64,000 nucleotides of DNA from a virus: positions 1 to 64,000 of IMG/VR virus record IMGVR_UViG_3300042731_008397; one strand, given 5' to 3'. The notes under the pieces are model-generated. The model worked only from the letters and a program-made list of their open reading frames with translations. It was not told the origin of the DNA and did no database searches. The position numbers and the translations under genes are program-made. Each line of letters begins with the position of its first letter. Position 1 is the first letter of the stretch. This document shows, one piece after another, positions 49,521-57,701 of this stretch.

Positions 49521-49954
49521 AGGGTAACAAAGTATTCCTCAACCAATATTTCATATTGCCGCATCACCTTTGAATCTCCCCATATATGGGTCAATAGACG
49601 CCTAAAATCAAGGCGTTGGGCGACTCCGCTTCTGACCGTTTCACGGTGAACCTGCTCAAGATCGGCGTCTTCTGCCCCCGTTCCGAAAATGACCTGGAAC
49701 GCTTGATCTTTCGCCCGTTCTTCTAAGGCATCAACGGGAATCATATTTTCAATCTGATGATTCGGGACGGTTTGCGGCGTGTAACCCGCTGAAAGGCAGA
49801 TAAGTCCCGATGTCGTTTTTCGCGTCCAGCTATGGAGGTCTTTGACGGTAGCCTTCTTTGTAGGAGCCTCAACGACTCCAATATAAATTTCTCCCAGTGC
49901 CTGGACTAAATACAATGTACTTCCCCGTAAACTTAATAAAATTCCGGTATTCAT
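49412..49954 (-). CDS. Unknown 180-residue protein
   Basis: MNTGILLSLRGSTLYLVQAL; ATG after AAGGGAGTGTAATC. Acidic C-terminal (NEEVEIDLNEGFSHGTCG). Unknown. Start of the last genes before a promoter gap. Confidence 0.6.
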   Translation of the reverse strand: MNTGILLSLRGSTLYLVQALGEIYIGVVEAPTKKATVKDLHSWTRKTTSGLICLSAGYTPQTVPNHQIENMIPVDALEERAKDQAFQVIFGTGAEDADLEQVHRETVRSGVAQRLDFRRLLTHIWGDSKVMRQYEILVEEYFVTLYKGMLLELYGNEEVEIDLNEGFSHGTCGQFAEMMT

Positions 49955-50052
49955 GATTACACTCCCTTTGTTTCTCCCGACAATAGGGTAACGACTTCCT
50001 GAGCTAAGAGTAAGACAATGGCTTCAGCCGCTACCTGGGCTTGCTCATGGGA

Positions 50053-50622
50053 TTAATAAGACAGCGCCTTGTCAAATTGACGTAAACGCCGGGTAATTTC
50101 GTCTTTGCGTTCCCGTGAAACGGTGAAGCCTGCGCGGTCCTGTTCACTCAGAAAGTCAATTTCTTCTGCGAGGCATACCCGTTTTACGGCAAGGTTGAAT
50201 AAAAATTCTTTGTTTTCCTGTTGTAACATAAGAATTCCGACAATGTTTGCCTTGCCCGTCATTCCGTGCAAATGGACGTTAGATAACTTTGCCAGTGCCC
50301 GGAGATCGGGGGTGTTAAATTGTTTAGAGCGGAGTAATCGTTTCAGGGCATCCGGATCAGAGACATGCCAGCCCTCGTCAAGCATCTGACGGGCTTTTTC
50401 TTTTCGTCTCTGTGTTTGTTGCTTCACATAACCCGGTGCCATTGTCTCCTTGAGACGGGCAAGAAAGGCACTCCGTCGATCCTGCAAACCTACGTCAAAA
50501 TTTTTGATGTAGGTTCGGACTGTGGTAACTACTTGAGTTAATCCGTCTGCCTTCTTTGGGCTAAATTCGGCGTGGATGCGCCGGACTTTAATAAGTTCTT
50601 GCTTTATTGCTTCTGCCTTCAT
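50053..50622 (-). CDS. Unknown basic 189-residue protein
   Basis: ATG after TTAGGAGGTCACACT. Helical and basic (YVKQQTQRRKEKARQMLDEG), then SNVHLHGMTGKANIVGIL. Could bind nucleic acid. Follows the 50634 gene. Confidence 0.6.
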   Translation of the reverse strand: MKAEAIKQELIKVRRIHAEFSPKKADGLTQVVTTVRTYIKNFDVGLQDRRSAFLARLKETMAPGYVKQQTQRRKEKARQMLDEGWHVSDPDALKRLLRSKQFNTPDLRALAKLSNVHLHGMTGKANIVGILMLQQENKEFLFNLAVKRVCLAEEIDFLSEQDRAGFTVSRERKDEITRRLRQFDKALSY

Positions 50623-50633
50623 AGTGTGACCTC

Positions 50634-50900
50634 CTAAAGAATTTCTTGATCTAACGCAGACTTAACAGCTTTGGCCCCAAATTCTTTCGTAATGCCTAAG
50701 TCCACAGCAAGATCAAACAATAAATACCTCATAAATGATTTCATGTCCCGTCCTGTTTTTTGACAGGATACTTGAGACTTATGATCATAAAAAAGGGCCG
50801 ACTCAAAAATTTCAGTATCGTCCGACTGTTGTAAAGCATTTAAGATACGTAAAAGAATGGTTCGGTTAGAAACTTGATGGTTGTTATGATGTTTTTTCAT
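50634..50900 (-). CDS. Unknown 88-residue protein
   Basis: MKKHHNNHQVSNRTILLRIL, ATG after CAGGAGGTCACATC. First gene of an operon with the conserved early promoter. Confidence 0.6.
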   Translation of the reverse strand: MKKHHNNHQVSNRTILLRILNALQQSDDTEIFESALFYDHKSQVSCQKTGRDMKSFMRYLLFDLAVDLGITKEFGAKAVKSALDQEIL

Positions 50901-50937
50901 GATGTGACCTCCTGTTAACGGTTAAACTGAAATATTG

Positions 50938-50979
50938 TAACGTCTGTACTACCATAAAATCGAAATATGATAATGTCAA
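50938..50979 (-). promoter_or_regulatory. Early-type promoter with conserved downstream box (copy 4)
   Basis: Minus strand TTGACATTATCATATTTCGA then TTTTATGGTAGTACAGACGT and TACA. Confidence 0.75.
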
Positions 50980-51069
50980 GAGATTTTTTTCGGAAAATTT
51001 CTCTTGACCGCTTAACGGGAACGCTCAGGAGCTATTTTTTACGTAGTCCTAAACGTCCCCGGTATTGCC

Positions 51070-51792
51070 TCAATATTGGGGACGTTCCCCGTCTTGAAAT
51101 CTGCAATGTGGGCAGTCAATCATAAAACCAGGATGAAGATCGACCGTTGTTTGCCCGTCAGTGACGGTCTCATCATATACGGCAATCTGTTCATTGAAGT
51201 CTTGAAAGAATGCCTCGCCTTGACATTCGGGACACGGGGCGAAACGTAACCCGGTCAATTGCAATAACTCTTTCTCAGTTCGCCCGCTTTCAAAGGCTTC
51301 TTTGAGTTCAAGGCGTTTCTTTGTGAAACTATCGAGGACGGCAAGTTGTTGTTTCATATACTTTTCAAACTCATCAAAAACAACCTTGCTTACGATGTCG
51401 CCAGTCAGTTTCAAAAACGCTCTTCCCGTCTGGTCACTCTGAATGTCTTTGAAGTAACGAAATGGGGAAAACTCAATATTCGTAACATCCCCGTCAGGAG
51501 AGAAGTTGACGACAATATACGGCATGGTGGACTGACGTTTTGGATCGGTTTCAGCTTTTTTCGGGACAATCCTGATTTCAGGATCCCCAAAGTTCTCTTT
51601 ATACGGGGCTCTTGGAATGTATGCTTTGACATGATATTCATACCGGGTCAAAACGTGACATGCCTCAGAGACTTTCAAATTGACCACGTTATGGGCAATT
51701 TTCAAAGCATCATTGAACTTTGTCCAATAGTAATTGTTAAGCTTCCAGTAGGTTGCTTTTCGGGTTCTTTCGGGTTCAATAAGTTTTTTCAT
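51070..51792 (-). CDS. Unknown 240-residue protein with zinc pairs
   Basis: ATG after GAGGTCATATC. Two CxxC pairs near the C-terminus, PCPECQGEAFFQ and DCPHCRFQDG, suggest zinc binding. N-terminal two thirds unassigned (KKLIEPERTRKATYWKLNNY). Last gene of an early operon. Confidence 0.6.
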   Translation of the reverse strand: MKKLIEPERTRKATYWKLNNYYWTKFNDALKIAHNVVNLKVSEACHVLTRYEYHVKAYIPRAPYKENFGDPEIRIVPKKAETDPKRQSTMPYIVVNFSPDGDVTNIEFSPFRYFKDIQSDQTGRAFLKLTGDIVSKVVFDEFEKYMKQQLAVLDSFTKKRLELKEAFESGRTEKELLQLTGLRFAPCPECQGEAFFQDFNEQIAVYDETVTDGQTTVDLHPGFMIDCPHCRFQDGERPQY

Positions 51793-51814
51793 GATATGAC
51801 CTCACTTTGTTAAC

Positions 51815-51836
51815 GGGGGAGGGCAGCGCCTCCCCC
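51815..51836 (-). promoter_or_regulatory. GC hairpin before the ribosome site
   Basis: GGGGGAGG/CCTCCCCC without a T-run, followed on the minus strand by GTTAACAAAGTGAGGTCA. Confidence 0.6.
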
Positions 51837-51842
51837 AGTTTA

Positions 51843-52175
51843 CTAAATACGTTTATACGCCGGGGGAAGGGCAAGCCCTTTAATTCGGTTCTTGTAGCCT
51901 TCACAATCGTCAAGGACGATTTCAATTCGGACGATAAGACGATCTGACCCGATTTCACGTTGTCGGTAATACCAATCATAGACCGCATCGCCTTTCTTGA
52001 CGCCTAAATTAGGCTCATCTTTAGAAAAGACTTTGCCTTCATAGCCCGTACATTGGAGTCCGTTAGCGGCAAACATCTGTAACCGCCCGTTTCTTTCGAT
52101 GGCATGGCAGACGGACGTTGAGATTTGTTGCCCGTCAGCATCATACCCGTAAACAGTGGCATTATATTTTGACAT
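51843..52175 (-). CDS. Unknown 110-residue protein
   Basis: ATG after GAGGTCACACT. MSKYNATVYGYDADGQQIST; beta-rich N-terminal, then RLIVRIEIVLDDCEGYKNRI. Unknown. A GGGAAAA/TTTTCCC hairpin precedes its leader. Confidence 0.6.
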   Translation of the reverse strand: MSKYNATVYGYDADGQQISTSVCHAIERNGRLQMFAANGLQCTGYEGKVFSKDEPNLGVKKGDAVYDWYYRQREIGSDRLIVRIEIVLDDCEGYKNRIKGLALPPAYKRI

Positions 52176-52222
52176 AGTGTGACCTCACTTTGTTAGCGGG
52201 AAAAGTCAGGTTTTCCCAGTGA

Positions 52223-52491
52223 TTAATAATTGACAATAACTTCGTTGACATAATAGAGATTATGCTTGACTTGCTTAAACTGAACGATTCTTTTATTGAT
52301 CCACACTTCGATAAAAATGTCAGCTTTGCCCGTTACGAAGTCAGGGATCTCTTTCCCCCGTCATGAAAGAGGTTTGATGCTTCTCTGGTGTGTAAATCCC
52401 AGGGATGAAATTCGTCAAGAACTTCGGCAACTTCAAAAAGCCCTTGTTCAGATGTTTCGATTAATTTATTTAAAATTTGGCTTAAAATCAT
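52223..52491 (-). CDS. Gene with candidate programmed -1 frameshift
   Basis: ATG 52491 after AGGAGGTCACAA. The zero frame (MILSQILNKLIETSEQGLFE...) stops at 52333. At GGGAAAG (52351-52357), read G-GGA-AAG, a -1 slip gives GAG-ATC and EIPDFVTGKADIFIEVWINK on to NEVIVNY at 52223. GGGAAAG is the known lambda G-GT slip site. The joined product is about 89 residues. A simple one-base loss in the G-run would look the same. Confidence 0.5.
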
Positions 52492-52526
52492 TTGTGACCT
52501 CCTGTTATCAGTGAAAAAACAATGTT

Positions 52527-52570
52527 TGTAACGTCGTTACTACCATATAATCAAAGTATGAAAATGTCAA
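52527..52570 (-). promoter_or_regulatory. Early-type promoter with conserved downstream box (copy 5)
   Basis: Minus strand TTGACATTTTCATACTTTGA then TTATATGGTAGTAACGACGT and TACA. Upstream it shares about 80 bases with copy 3. Confidence 0.8.
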
Positions 52571-52716
52571 TAGCCAGAGCAAAAAAATTTACATTTTTTT
52601 TCAAAAAAAATGTTCCTGAGCCGTCTTACGGGCGAATTTTTTTGGAAATATTTTCCTGAAATTTGCTCTTTTTTAAGGCATCTGAAGGATTGAAATTTTT
52701 ATTAAATAAATAAAGC

Positions 52717-52744
52717 TTGACAATTCCCGTATTATGGATATTCT
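52717..52744 (+). promoter_or_regulatory. Sigma70-type promoter
   Basis: TTGACA, 16 bases, TATTCT; nine bases on is the ATG at 52751, so the transcript is nearly leaderless. Region 52571-52716 is AT-rich with no gene. Confidence 0.65.
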
Positions 52745-52750
52745 AAAGAC

Positions 52751-52936
52751 ATGAAAGCAGGAAAGCTTTACAAAAAATCATCCCGATCAAGCCCAAAAAC
52801 AATGTCAAGCCTCTATATTTCGGCAGACCTTTTGACAGATATGGAAAAAATCGCCACAAGTAAAGGGAAAAGTCGGAATGAATGGGCAGCCGAAGTCCTT
52901 GAGGAAGCCGTTAAACGGGAAAAAAGGAGACAATGA
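52751..52936 (+). CDS. Ribbon-helix-helix regulator
   Basis: 61 residues. TMSSLYISADLLTDMEKIAT and KSRNEWAAEVLEEAVKREKR form a CopG-type RHH. Overlaps queC by four bases. It may repress its own promoter and thus the deazaguanine genes. Confidence 0.7.
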   Translation: MKAGKLYKKSSRSSPKTMSSLYISADLLTDMEKIATSKGKSRNEWAAEVLEEAVKREKRRQ

Positions 52937-53595
52937 TGGATAAAAATAATCAAGAATATGGGATGGCGATTATTTCAGGTGGTATGGATAGTGTTACCAT
53001 GTTGTATGATTTCCGTGAAACCATAAAAATGATTGTATGTTTCAATTATGGGAGTAAACATAATCAGAAAGAAATTCCTTTTGCTATTTACCATGCTAAA
53101 TTACTTCAAATTCCTTTTGAAACTATTGACTTACTTTTCATAAATAAACTTTTCAAAAGTTCATTGCTGAAATCAGGAGGATTAATCCCCGATGGGCACT
53201 ATGAAGACAAAAGCATGAAGAAAACTGTAGTGCCGTTCAGGAATGGGATTATGTTGTCTATTGCCGCAGGGCTGGCAGAAAGTCAAGGCTTGACATGTCT
53301 ATTTATGGCTAATCATGCTGGTGACCATGCTATTTATCCCGATTGCCGGGACACGTTTATTCTGCCTATGGCCCAAGCGATTGAACAAGGGACATATAGT
53401 GGAATACAACTTATATCGCCATATCTTACGTTAACTAAACGTGAAATTGCAGTAAGAGGTCGTGAACTAAGAGTTGACTATTCCAAAACATGGAGTTGTT
53501 ATAAAGGGGAGGAATTCCATTGTGGAACTTGCGGGACTTGTGTGGAACGCAAAGAGGCGTTATTAGGGTTCGATCTTACAGAATACCAACAATAA
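52933..53595 (+). CDS. queC: QueC, 7-cyano-7-deazaguanine (preQ0) synthase
   Basis: 220 residues. MAIISGGMDSVTMLYDFRET carries the PP-loop SGGMDS near residues 15-20; FNYGSKHNQKEIPFAIYHAK and FRNGIMLSIAAGLAE are QueC blocks; SCYKGEEFHCGTCGTCVERK gives the zinc Cys set. Converts carboxy-deazaguanine to preQ0 with ATP and ammonia. Starts behind an RHH gene and is followed by QueF at 13 bases. Confidence 0.92.
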   Translation: MMDKNNQEYGMAIISGGMDSVTMLYDFRETIKMIVCFNYGSKHNQKEIPFAIYHAKLLQIPFETIDLLFINKLFKSSLLKSGGLIPDGHYEDKSMKKTVVPFRNGIMLSIAAGLAESQGLTCLFMANHAGDHAIYPDCRDTFILPMAQAIEQGTYSGIQLISPYLTLTKREIAVRGRELRVDYSKTWSCYKGEEFHCGTCGTCVERKEALLGFDLTEYQQ

Positions 53596-53608
53596 AAGGT
53601 GAGATAAT

Positions 53609-54019
53609 ATGCCTATAGCAGAAGGGAAGACGTTTGACTTTGCCGATATATCGCACATAAAAAGTGAAATTTTAGAAACATTTGGCTTTGATTGTCCAGA
53701 GGAACTTATCGTAATTGAAACCTTTGAGTTTACAGCAGTTTGTCCTTTTAGTGGACTTCCTGATTATGGGAAACTTACAATACGATATTATCCACGCGGA
53801 AACGTATGTATAGAGTTAAAAAGTCTCAAGTATTTCGTTATAAGTTTCCGAAATGTCGGTGTATATCAAGAGAAAGCTACCCAAATTATTTATAATACTC
53901 TGCGGCAAATTTTGAAATTAAAAAATGGAGACATTATTGTTTGTACGGATTATAATGTCAGGGGTGGATTCCATACTGTTTGCTCTTTGGGAAAGTTGTC
54001 GCTAACTACTGAAGTCTAA
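53609..54019 (+). CDS. queF: QueF-family protein (preQ0 reductase or QueF-like amidotransferase)
   Basis: 136 residues, one-domain size. EFTAVCPFSGLPDYGKLTIR has the active-site Cys and the following Asp, and CIELKSLKYFVISFRNVGVY the E(x)KSxK substrate-binding part. Q in QPD is L here. QueF makes preQ1; QueF-L turns preQ0 into an amidine; the motif order alone does not decide. ATG after AGGTGAGATAAT. Confidence 0.85.
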   Translation: MPIAEGKTFDFADISHIKSEILETFGFDCPEELIVIETFEFTAVCPFSGLPDYGKLTIRYYPRGNVCIELKSLKYFVISFRNVGVYQEKATQIIYNTLRQILKLKNGDIIVCTDYNVRGGFHTVCSLGKLSLTTEV

Positions 54020-54065
54020 AACGCCTAAACTTGCTGAAATTTTTAAACCCAATGTGCTAAAGATT

Positions 54066-54380
54066 ATGAAAATTTACTTTGCGTCATTGCCATGCCATTT
54101 AGAAACCATCTACAAAGCAGGAGGCCGGAGTCTATTAGTCTCTTTTTTTTACCTCATAAAAAAAATGCCTTTTCCAGAAATCCTTTTGCAAAAAGACGTA
54201 GCTATCATGTTGGATAGTGGAGCATTTTCAGCATGGACACTCTTGTCCGATCTGTGGCCCAGCTACAAAAAAAGGATGGGAAATACAGCCAATATGAGAG
54301 ACTTTCCCAAAGTGCATCTATCCAAAATTATCTTCAATTGGAACGGGATGTCACTTTATTGTGGAAGGCTCGTAAAATGA
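54066..54380 (+). pseudogene. DpdA-like transglycosylase, N-terminal fragment
   Basis: About 105 residues. MKIYFASLPCHLETIYKAGG, LVSFFYLIKKM and VAIMLDSGAFSAWT match the start of phage DpdA/TGT-like proteins that exchange guanine for a deazaguanine in DNA. After SGAFSAWT the family continues for 200 or more residues; here the frame becomes unrelated. Truncation or fusion with a different ORF (54233-54385). The real transglycosylase may lie elsewhere. Context of QueC and QueF fits. Confidence 0.55.
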
Positions 54381-54385
54381 ATTAG
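54233..54385 (+). CDS. 50-residue ORF overlapping the DpdA fragment
   Basis: MDTLVRSVAQLQKKDGKYSQ, then YERLSQSASIQNYLQLERDV; helical and protein-like in another frame. It may be the 3' end of a different gene fused by deletion. Start without ribosome site. Confidence 0.3.
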   Translation: MDTLVRSVAQLQKKDGKYSQYERLSQSASIQNYLQLERDVTLLWKARKMN

Positions 54386-54439
54386 AATGATTTAAATAGT
54401 ATCTATCGGTTAAAGGTGTGCTACACAGAAGGTGAAGAA

Positions 54440-55285
54440 ATGAAAAAAGGTCTGATTGTTGGTGTTGACAAATATCGAAACCCGGCATGGAATCTGCAAG
54501 GTTGCACAATGGATGCTGCCGTTATGCGGGGGATGCTACAAGATCATTTTGGTTTTTCTGGAGAAAGTCTTCGCGTATTATTAAACGAACGGGCAACAAA
54601 GCGGGGCATTGAAGACCGGTTAATGTGGCTGGTCAAAGACGCCCAAAAAGGGGATAGTCTGGTTTTCTTTTTTGCTGGACACGGCTCACAAGTTCGGGAT
54701 CGGGACGGAGATGAATTAAAAGACCATCTTGACGAAATTCTTTGTCCGACTGACCTTGACTGGGATGATCCGTTATCAGATGATATCCTCCATACATATT
54801 TCAATATGCTGCCTACCGGCGTCTTGTTGACGGTCATTTTCGATTGTTGCCATTCCGGGACGGGAACACGGTCATTAGGAGAAGGCGGGTTTAGCGGGCC
54901 TCCTCGCCCATTTTTGGATGATGATGGTTACGAGAAAACCCGTTATTTACCACCTCCACTTGACATAGAATACCGGACAAGAGGCGTATCACTGGAAAAT
55001 ACTAATGAATCGGGCGCGGTCAATCACTCTTCGATAAGACATGTCTTTTTTGCGGCTTGCGCTGCCCATCAAGAGGCGAAAGAGAAACGGATCAAACGTC
55101 AGGTCAGGGGAGCATTTTCATATTACCTGGGACACGTCTTGAAACGGGCAAACTGGCAAATTACTCCGTATCAGGCATTACAACGGGTACGGGCACGGTT
55201 GTCCGATAATCGGATATACCAGACTCCTCAGTTAGAAGGACCGCCCGCCCTTCATACGAACCAAATCTTTTCACTTGAGAAATAG
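54440..55285 (+). CDS. Metacaspase / caspase-like peptidase C14
   Basis: 281 residues. MKKGLIVGVDKYRNPAWNLQ at the start, then DSLVFFFAGHGSQVRDRDGD (His81) and LLTVIFDCCHSGTGTRSLG (Cys137) give the catalytic pair. YLPPPLDIEYRTRGVSL and a FAACAAHQEAKE segment follow, as in type I metacaspases without a prodomain. Cuts after Arg or Lys. Position after the DpdA fragment and before a ParB-like gene, in a rightward operon. Phage-borne caspases are unusual. Confidence 0.88.
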   Translation: MKKGLIVGVDKYRNPAWNLQGCTMDAAVMRGMLQDHFGFSGESLRVLLNERATKRGIEDRLMWLVKDAQKGDSLVFFFAGHGSQVRDRDGDELKDHLDEILCPTDLDWDDPLSDDILHTYFNMLPTGVLLTVIFDCCHSGTGTRSLGEGGFSGPPRPFLDDDGYEKTRYLPPPLDIEYRTRGVSLENTNESGAVNHSSIRHVFFAACAAHQEAKEKRIKRQVRGAFSYYLGHVLKRANWQITPYQALQRVRARLSDNRIYQTPQLEGPPALHTNQIFSLEK

Positions 55286-55289
55286 GTCT

Positions 55290-56168
55290 ATGGAAGAAAA
55301 AGAAGTAAAAGCATATCTGCAAGTACAATTCCCTCAGAACGGGGAAACTATTGAAGAATTTTGGGAATATCTTGTGTCCCGACAAGACATTGTTTCTCTC
55401 TTTTTCCTTCTGCCGGGCGTCGAAAATGAACAGACGTTATACCGGCAACTTTTCATTGCCTTTCAACACGGCTGGTTACAACGCCTGATCATGGTCGAAT
55501 TAGACCGGTTGGTACTGGCAGATTGGAATTATAAGGAGGATGATGACTATAAAGCCCAACAACTTCTTGAAAATATGAAGAATGGCGGGCAAGTAGAGAA
55601 TATCCAAATCCGTGAGTTTTTACCAGAAGAAATTGTCGCCCGCTCTGCGGTCGAAGGGAAATACGAAATTGTCAATGGCAACCATAGACTCCCCGCCTTT
55701 CAAGGAGCGGGAATGACTCACGCCTTATGTTACAACTTCGGGCAAATTTCTAAAGATCAGGCTACGTTAAAGTCTATGGAGCTTAATTTTACCCGATTCC
55801 CGGATAATCCGTATAGTTTAGCCCGGAGTTTACAGGAAATCTTTTCATCTTTGACGTATGAACAGGCAATGAAGACTTTACCATTTACCCCGGATGAAGC
55901 GAAGCGATACCTTCAGGTTTTAGATTTTGATTGGAATAAGTTTACTGACGGGGATGATAGTTACTGGGGCTCTATGACAGAACCGTTAGGTAGACAAGAT
56001 GAAGGCTCTCCGGATCTCCTATATGTGACCATCTTCTATGAAACTGATGAACAACGGGCGTTCCTGGAAGAACTTTTACAGATGAAATTGTCTTCGCCAC
56101 ATTCGGAACTTCAATTTGAAGATGTCGAAAAGGCCCAAAAGGAGGACGATTCACATGAAAAAACGTAA
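55290..56168 (+). CDS. ParB-like domain protein
   Basis: 292 residues from ATG 55290 (the longer start lies in the previous gene). ELDRLVLADWNYKEDDDYKA and KYEIVNGNHRLPAFQGAGMT match the ParB/Srx fold (NGNHR as in 'DGxHR'). C-terminal half has FTPDEAKRYLQVLDFDWNKF. Possibly a DNA- or nucleotide-binding partner of the metacaspase; the genes overlap by a few bases. Confidence 0.7.
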   Translation: MEEKEVKAYLQVQFPQNGETIEEFWEYLVSRQDIVSLFFLLPGVENEQTLYRQLFIAFQHGWLQRLIMVELDRLVLADWNYKEDDDYKAQQLLENMKNGGQVENIQIREFLPEEIVARSAVEGKYEIVNGNHRLPAFQGAGMTHALCYNFGQISKDQATLKSMELNFTRFPDNPYSLARSLQEIFSSLTYEQAMKTLPFTPDEAKRYLQVLDFDWNKFTDGDDSYWGSMTEPLGRQDEGSPDLLYVTIFYETDEQRAFLEELLQMKLSSPHSELQFEDVEKAQKEDDSHEKT

Positions 56169-56229
56169 CGCTGGACAAATAAATTTACCTATACATGACA
56201 TTGTTATTAAATCGGGCGCGAGGAGCTAA
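56155..56229 (+). CDS. 24-residue ORF
   Basis: MKKRNAGQINLPIHDIVIKS with AAAGGAGGACGATTCAC. Ends the rightward operon against the leftward folE. Small and unknown. Confidence 0.4.
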   Translation: MKKRNAGQINLPIHDIVIKSGARS

Positions 56230-56242
56230 CCTAGTAGAAGGC

Positions 56243-56857
56243 TCACCTCATGTTTAGATGGATTTTAATTAGTTCAAAAAATTCTTGTTTCAGGGCATCA
56301 TCCTGCTTGAAATTCCCCCGTAGTGCGGACTTGCCTATTTTCATATTTCGTTGTTTGACTCCACGACCACAAGCACATAAATGTTTGGCACAGCTTATCA
56401 CAATAACACCTTGAGGAGTTAAATATTGCATCAAGGTATCCGCAATTTGGGAAACTAAATGCTCTTCTGTTTGCAGCCGTCTGGCAAAGACATTAACCAA
56501 TCGGGCGAATTTAGACAGCCCCAGGATATGCCCGTCAGGGACATACCCTATGTGCATTTCTCCGAAAAATGGGATTGCGTGGTGTTCACACATCGAAAAA
56601 TATTCAATCCCACTGATTACCACTAGGTCGTCATTTTCTGCTTCTTGGGTGAAGAGTTTAAAGAATCGTTCAGGCTCTTCTTGGTAGCCCCAAAATAACT
56701 CGGACCAGCTTCTGAGAATTCGATCCGGAGTTTCTATCAATCCTTCCCGATCTGGATCGTCTCCGATATAGGCGATAAATTCCCGTAAGCTCTGTCTTAC
56801 AAGCTGAGGAGTCAAGGAATGTGTAGGTATTTGTGAGTTTGTAAGCTTAGTCTCCAT
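56243..56857 (-). CDS. folE: GTP cyclohydrolase I
   Basis: About 204 residues. IGDDPDREGLIETPDRILRS, SMCEHHAIPFFGEMHIGYVP (Cys and His zinc ligands), LSKFARLVNVFARRLQTEEH and SCAKHLCACGRGVKQRNM (third Cys) are all present. Opens GTP to dihydroneopterin triphosphate, the first step to deazaguanine. It overlaps queE; start at ATG 56857 or further upstream. Confidence 0.92.
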   Translation of the reverse strand: METKLTNSQIPTHSLTPQLVRQSLREFIAYIGDDPDREGLIETPDRILRSWSELFWGYQEEPERFFKLFTQEAENDDLVVISGIEYFSMCEHHAIPFFGEMHIGYVPDGHILGLSKFARLVNVFARRLQTEEHLVSQIADTLMQYLTPQGVIVISCAKHLCACGRGVKQRNMKIGKSALRGNFKQDDALKQEFFELIKIHLNMR

Positions 56858-57408
56858 AATGGGCTTTTCATGACCGCTTCGACCGTTTCCTGGGTATTCT
56901 GCATAGAGCACGGCTGAAGGCAATAATGTTCAAAATCTGTTTTGATTAGATATTGATCTAACCGCTGTCCTTCATAGACCACTTTTAACTCATTTCCTGT
57001 TTTCTGTAGCCACGGAAGGTCTTTGCTATTCGGTATTTTAGGCGAAACAGTTATCCAGTCAAGAAAATTTTTGATAGATTCTGGAATTTCAATCGTTCCA
57101 TTTGTCTCTATGTGGGGAGACCAGCCACAATTTTTAAGTTTTTTCAAGAAGGTCAACCCTTCTTCTCCTGATAATTGGAGCATCGGTTCACCGCCCGTTA
57201 GGATAAGTATTCTGGACGGGAATTCACATATCCAGTTTAAAATTTGGTGCTCCGTGATCTTTAAATCCGTTTTAAAATCAGTATCACACCAAGAACAGGC
57301 AAGATTACAACCTGAAAAACGGACAAAGACGGCAGGAGTTCCTGTCCAGATACCTTCTCCTTGGATAGAATAAAAAATTTTCGTTACGTTGTAGTAGGGT
57401 TTCCGCAA
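56812..57408 (-). CDS. queE: QueE, 7-carboxy-7-deazaguanine synthase
   Basis: 198 residues. TTG start (57408) after AAGGAGGACAAGACTC. FSGCNLACSWCDTDF gives the CxxxCxxC cluster; ILTGGEPMLQ and SPHIETNGT are radical SAM motifs; ends LQTHKYLHIP like known QueE. Contracts carboxy-tetrahydropterin to CDG. Sits between folE and queD genes on the same strand. Confidence 0.92.
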   Translation of the reverse strand: MRKPYYNVTKIFYSIQGEGIWTGTPAVFVRFSGCNLACSWCDTDFKTDLKITEHQILNWICEFPSRILILTGGEPMLQLSGEEGLTFLKKLKNCGWSPHIETNGTIEIPESIKNFLDWITVSPKIPNSKDLPWLQKTGNELKVVYEGQRLDQYLIKTDFEHYCLQPCSMQNTQETVEAVMKSPLWRLSLQTHKYLHIP

Positions 57409-57494
57409 AGAGTCTTGTCCTCCTTAGGTTTTGCCAAATGAAAGACTTTTCTCTGTGAAAAAAGCCAATATTGAAACCTGCTGGTATTATTCAT
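57384..57494 (-). CDS. 36-residue ORF before queE
   Basis: MNNTSRFQYWLFSQRKVFHL; its ATG overlaps the previous gene's end and its last codons contain the ribosome site of queE. Possible leader. Confidence 0.35.
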   Translation of the reverse strand: MNNTSRFQYWLFSQRKVFHLAKPKEDKTLCGNPTTT

Positions 57495-57696
57495 TTTCGA
57501 TAATCTCCTTAAGCCGGGCATAAAGGAGCTTTGTTTCATCTTCCGTAAGCTGGATATATGTGGCCTGCCCGTTATCATGAAATTCTATAGCTTTAATCTT
57601 GACAATTTGGGCACTTTTCCCCGGTATTTCTTCAAAAATCACCGCCCGTCCTGTAGCAAAAAAGATTGGTCTATATAGATAGTTTCCTTCTGTCAT
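57487..57696 (-). CDS. Unknown 69-residue protein
   Basis: MTEGNYLYRPIFFATGRAVI; longer frame crosses the IS element. Beta-rich then LTEDETKLLYARLKEIIENE. Lies between queD and queE. Unknown. Confidence 0.5.
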   Translation of the reverse strand: MTEGNYLYRPIFFATGRAVIFEEIPGKSAQIVKIKAIEFHDNGQATYIQLTEDETKLLYARLKEIIENE

Positions 57697-57701
57697 AAAA
57701 A

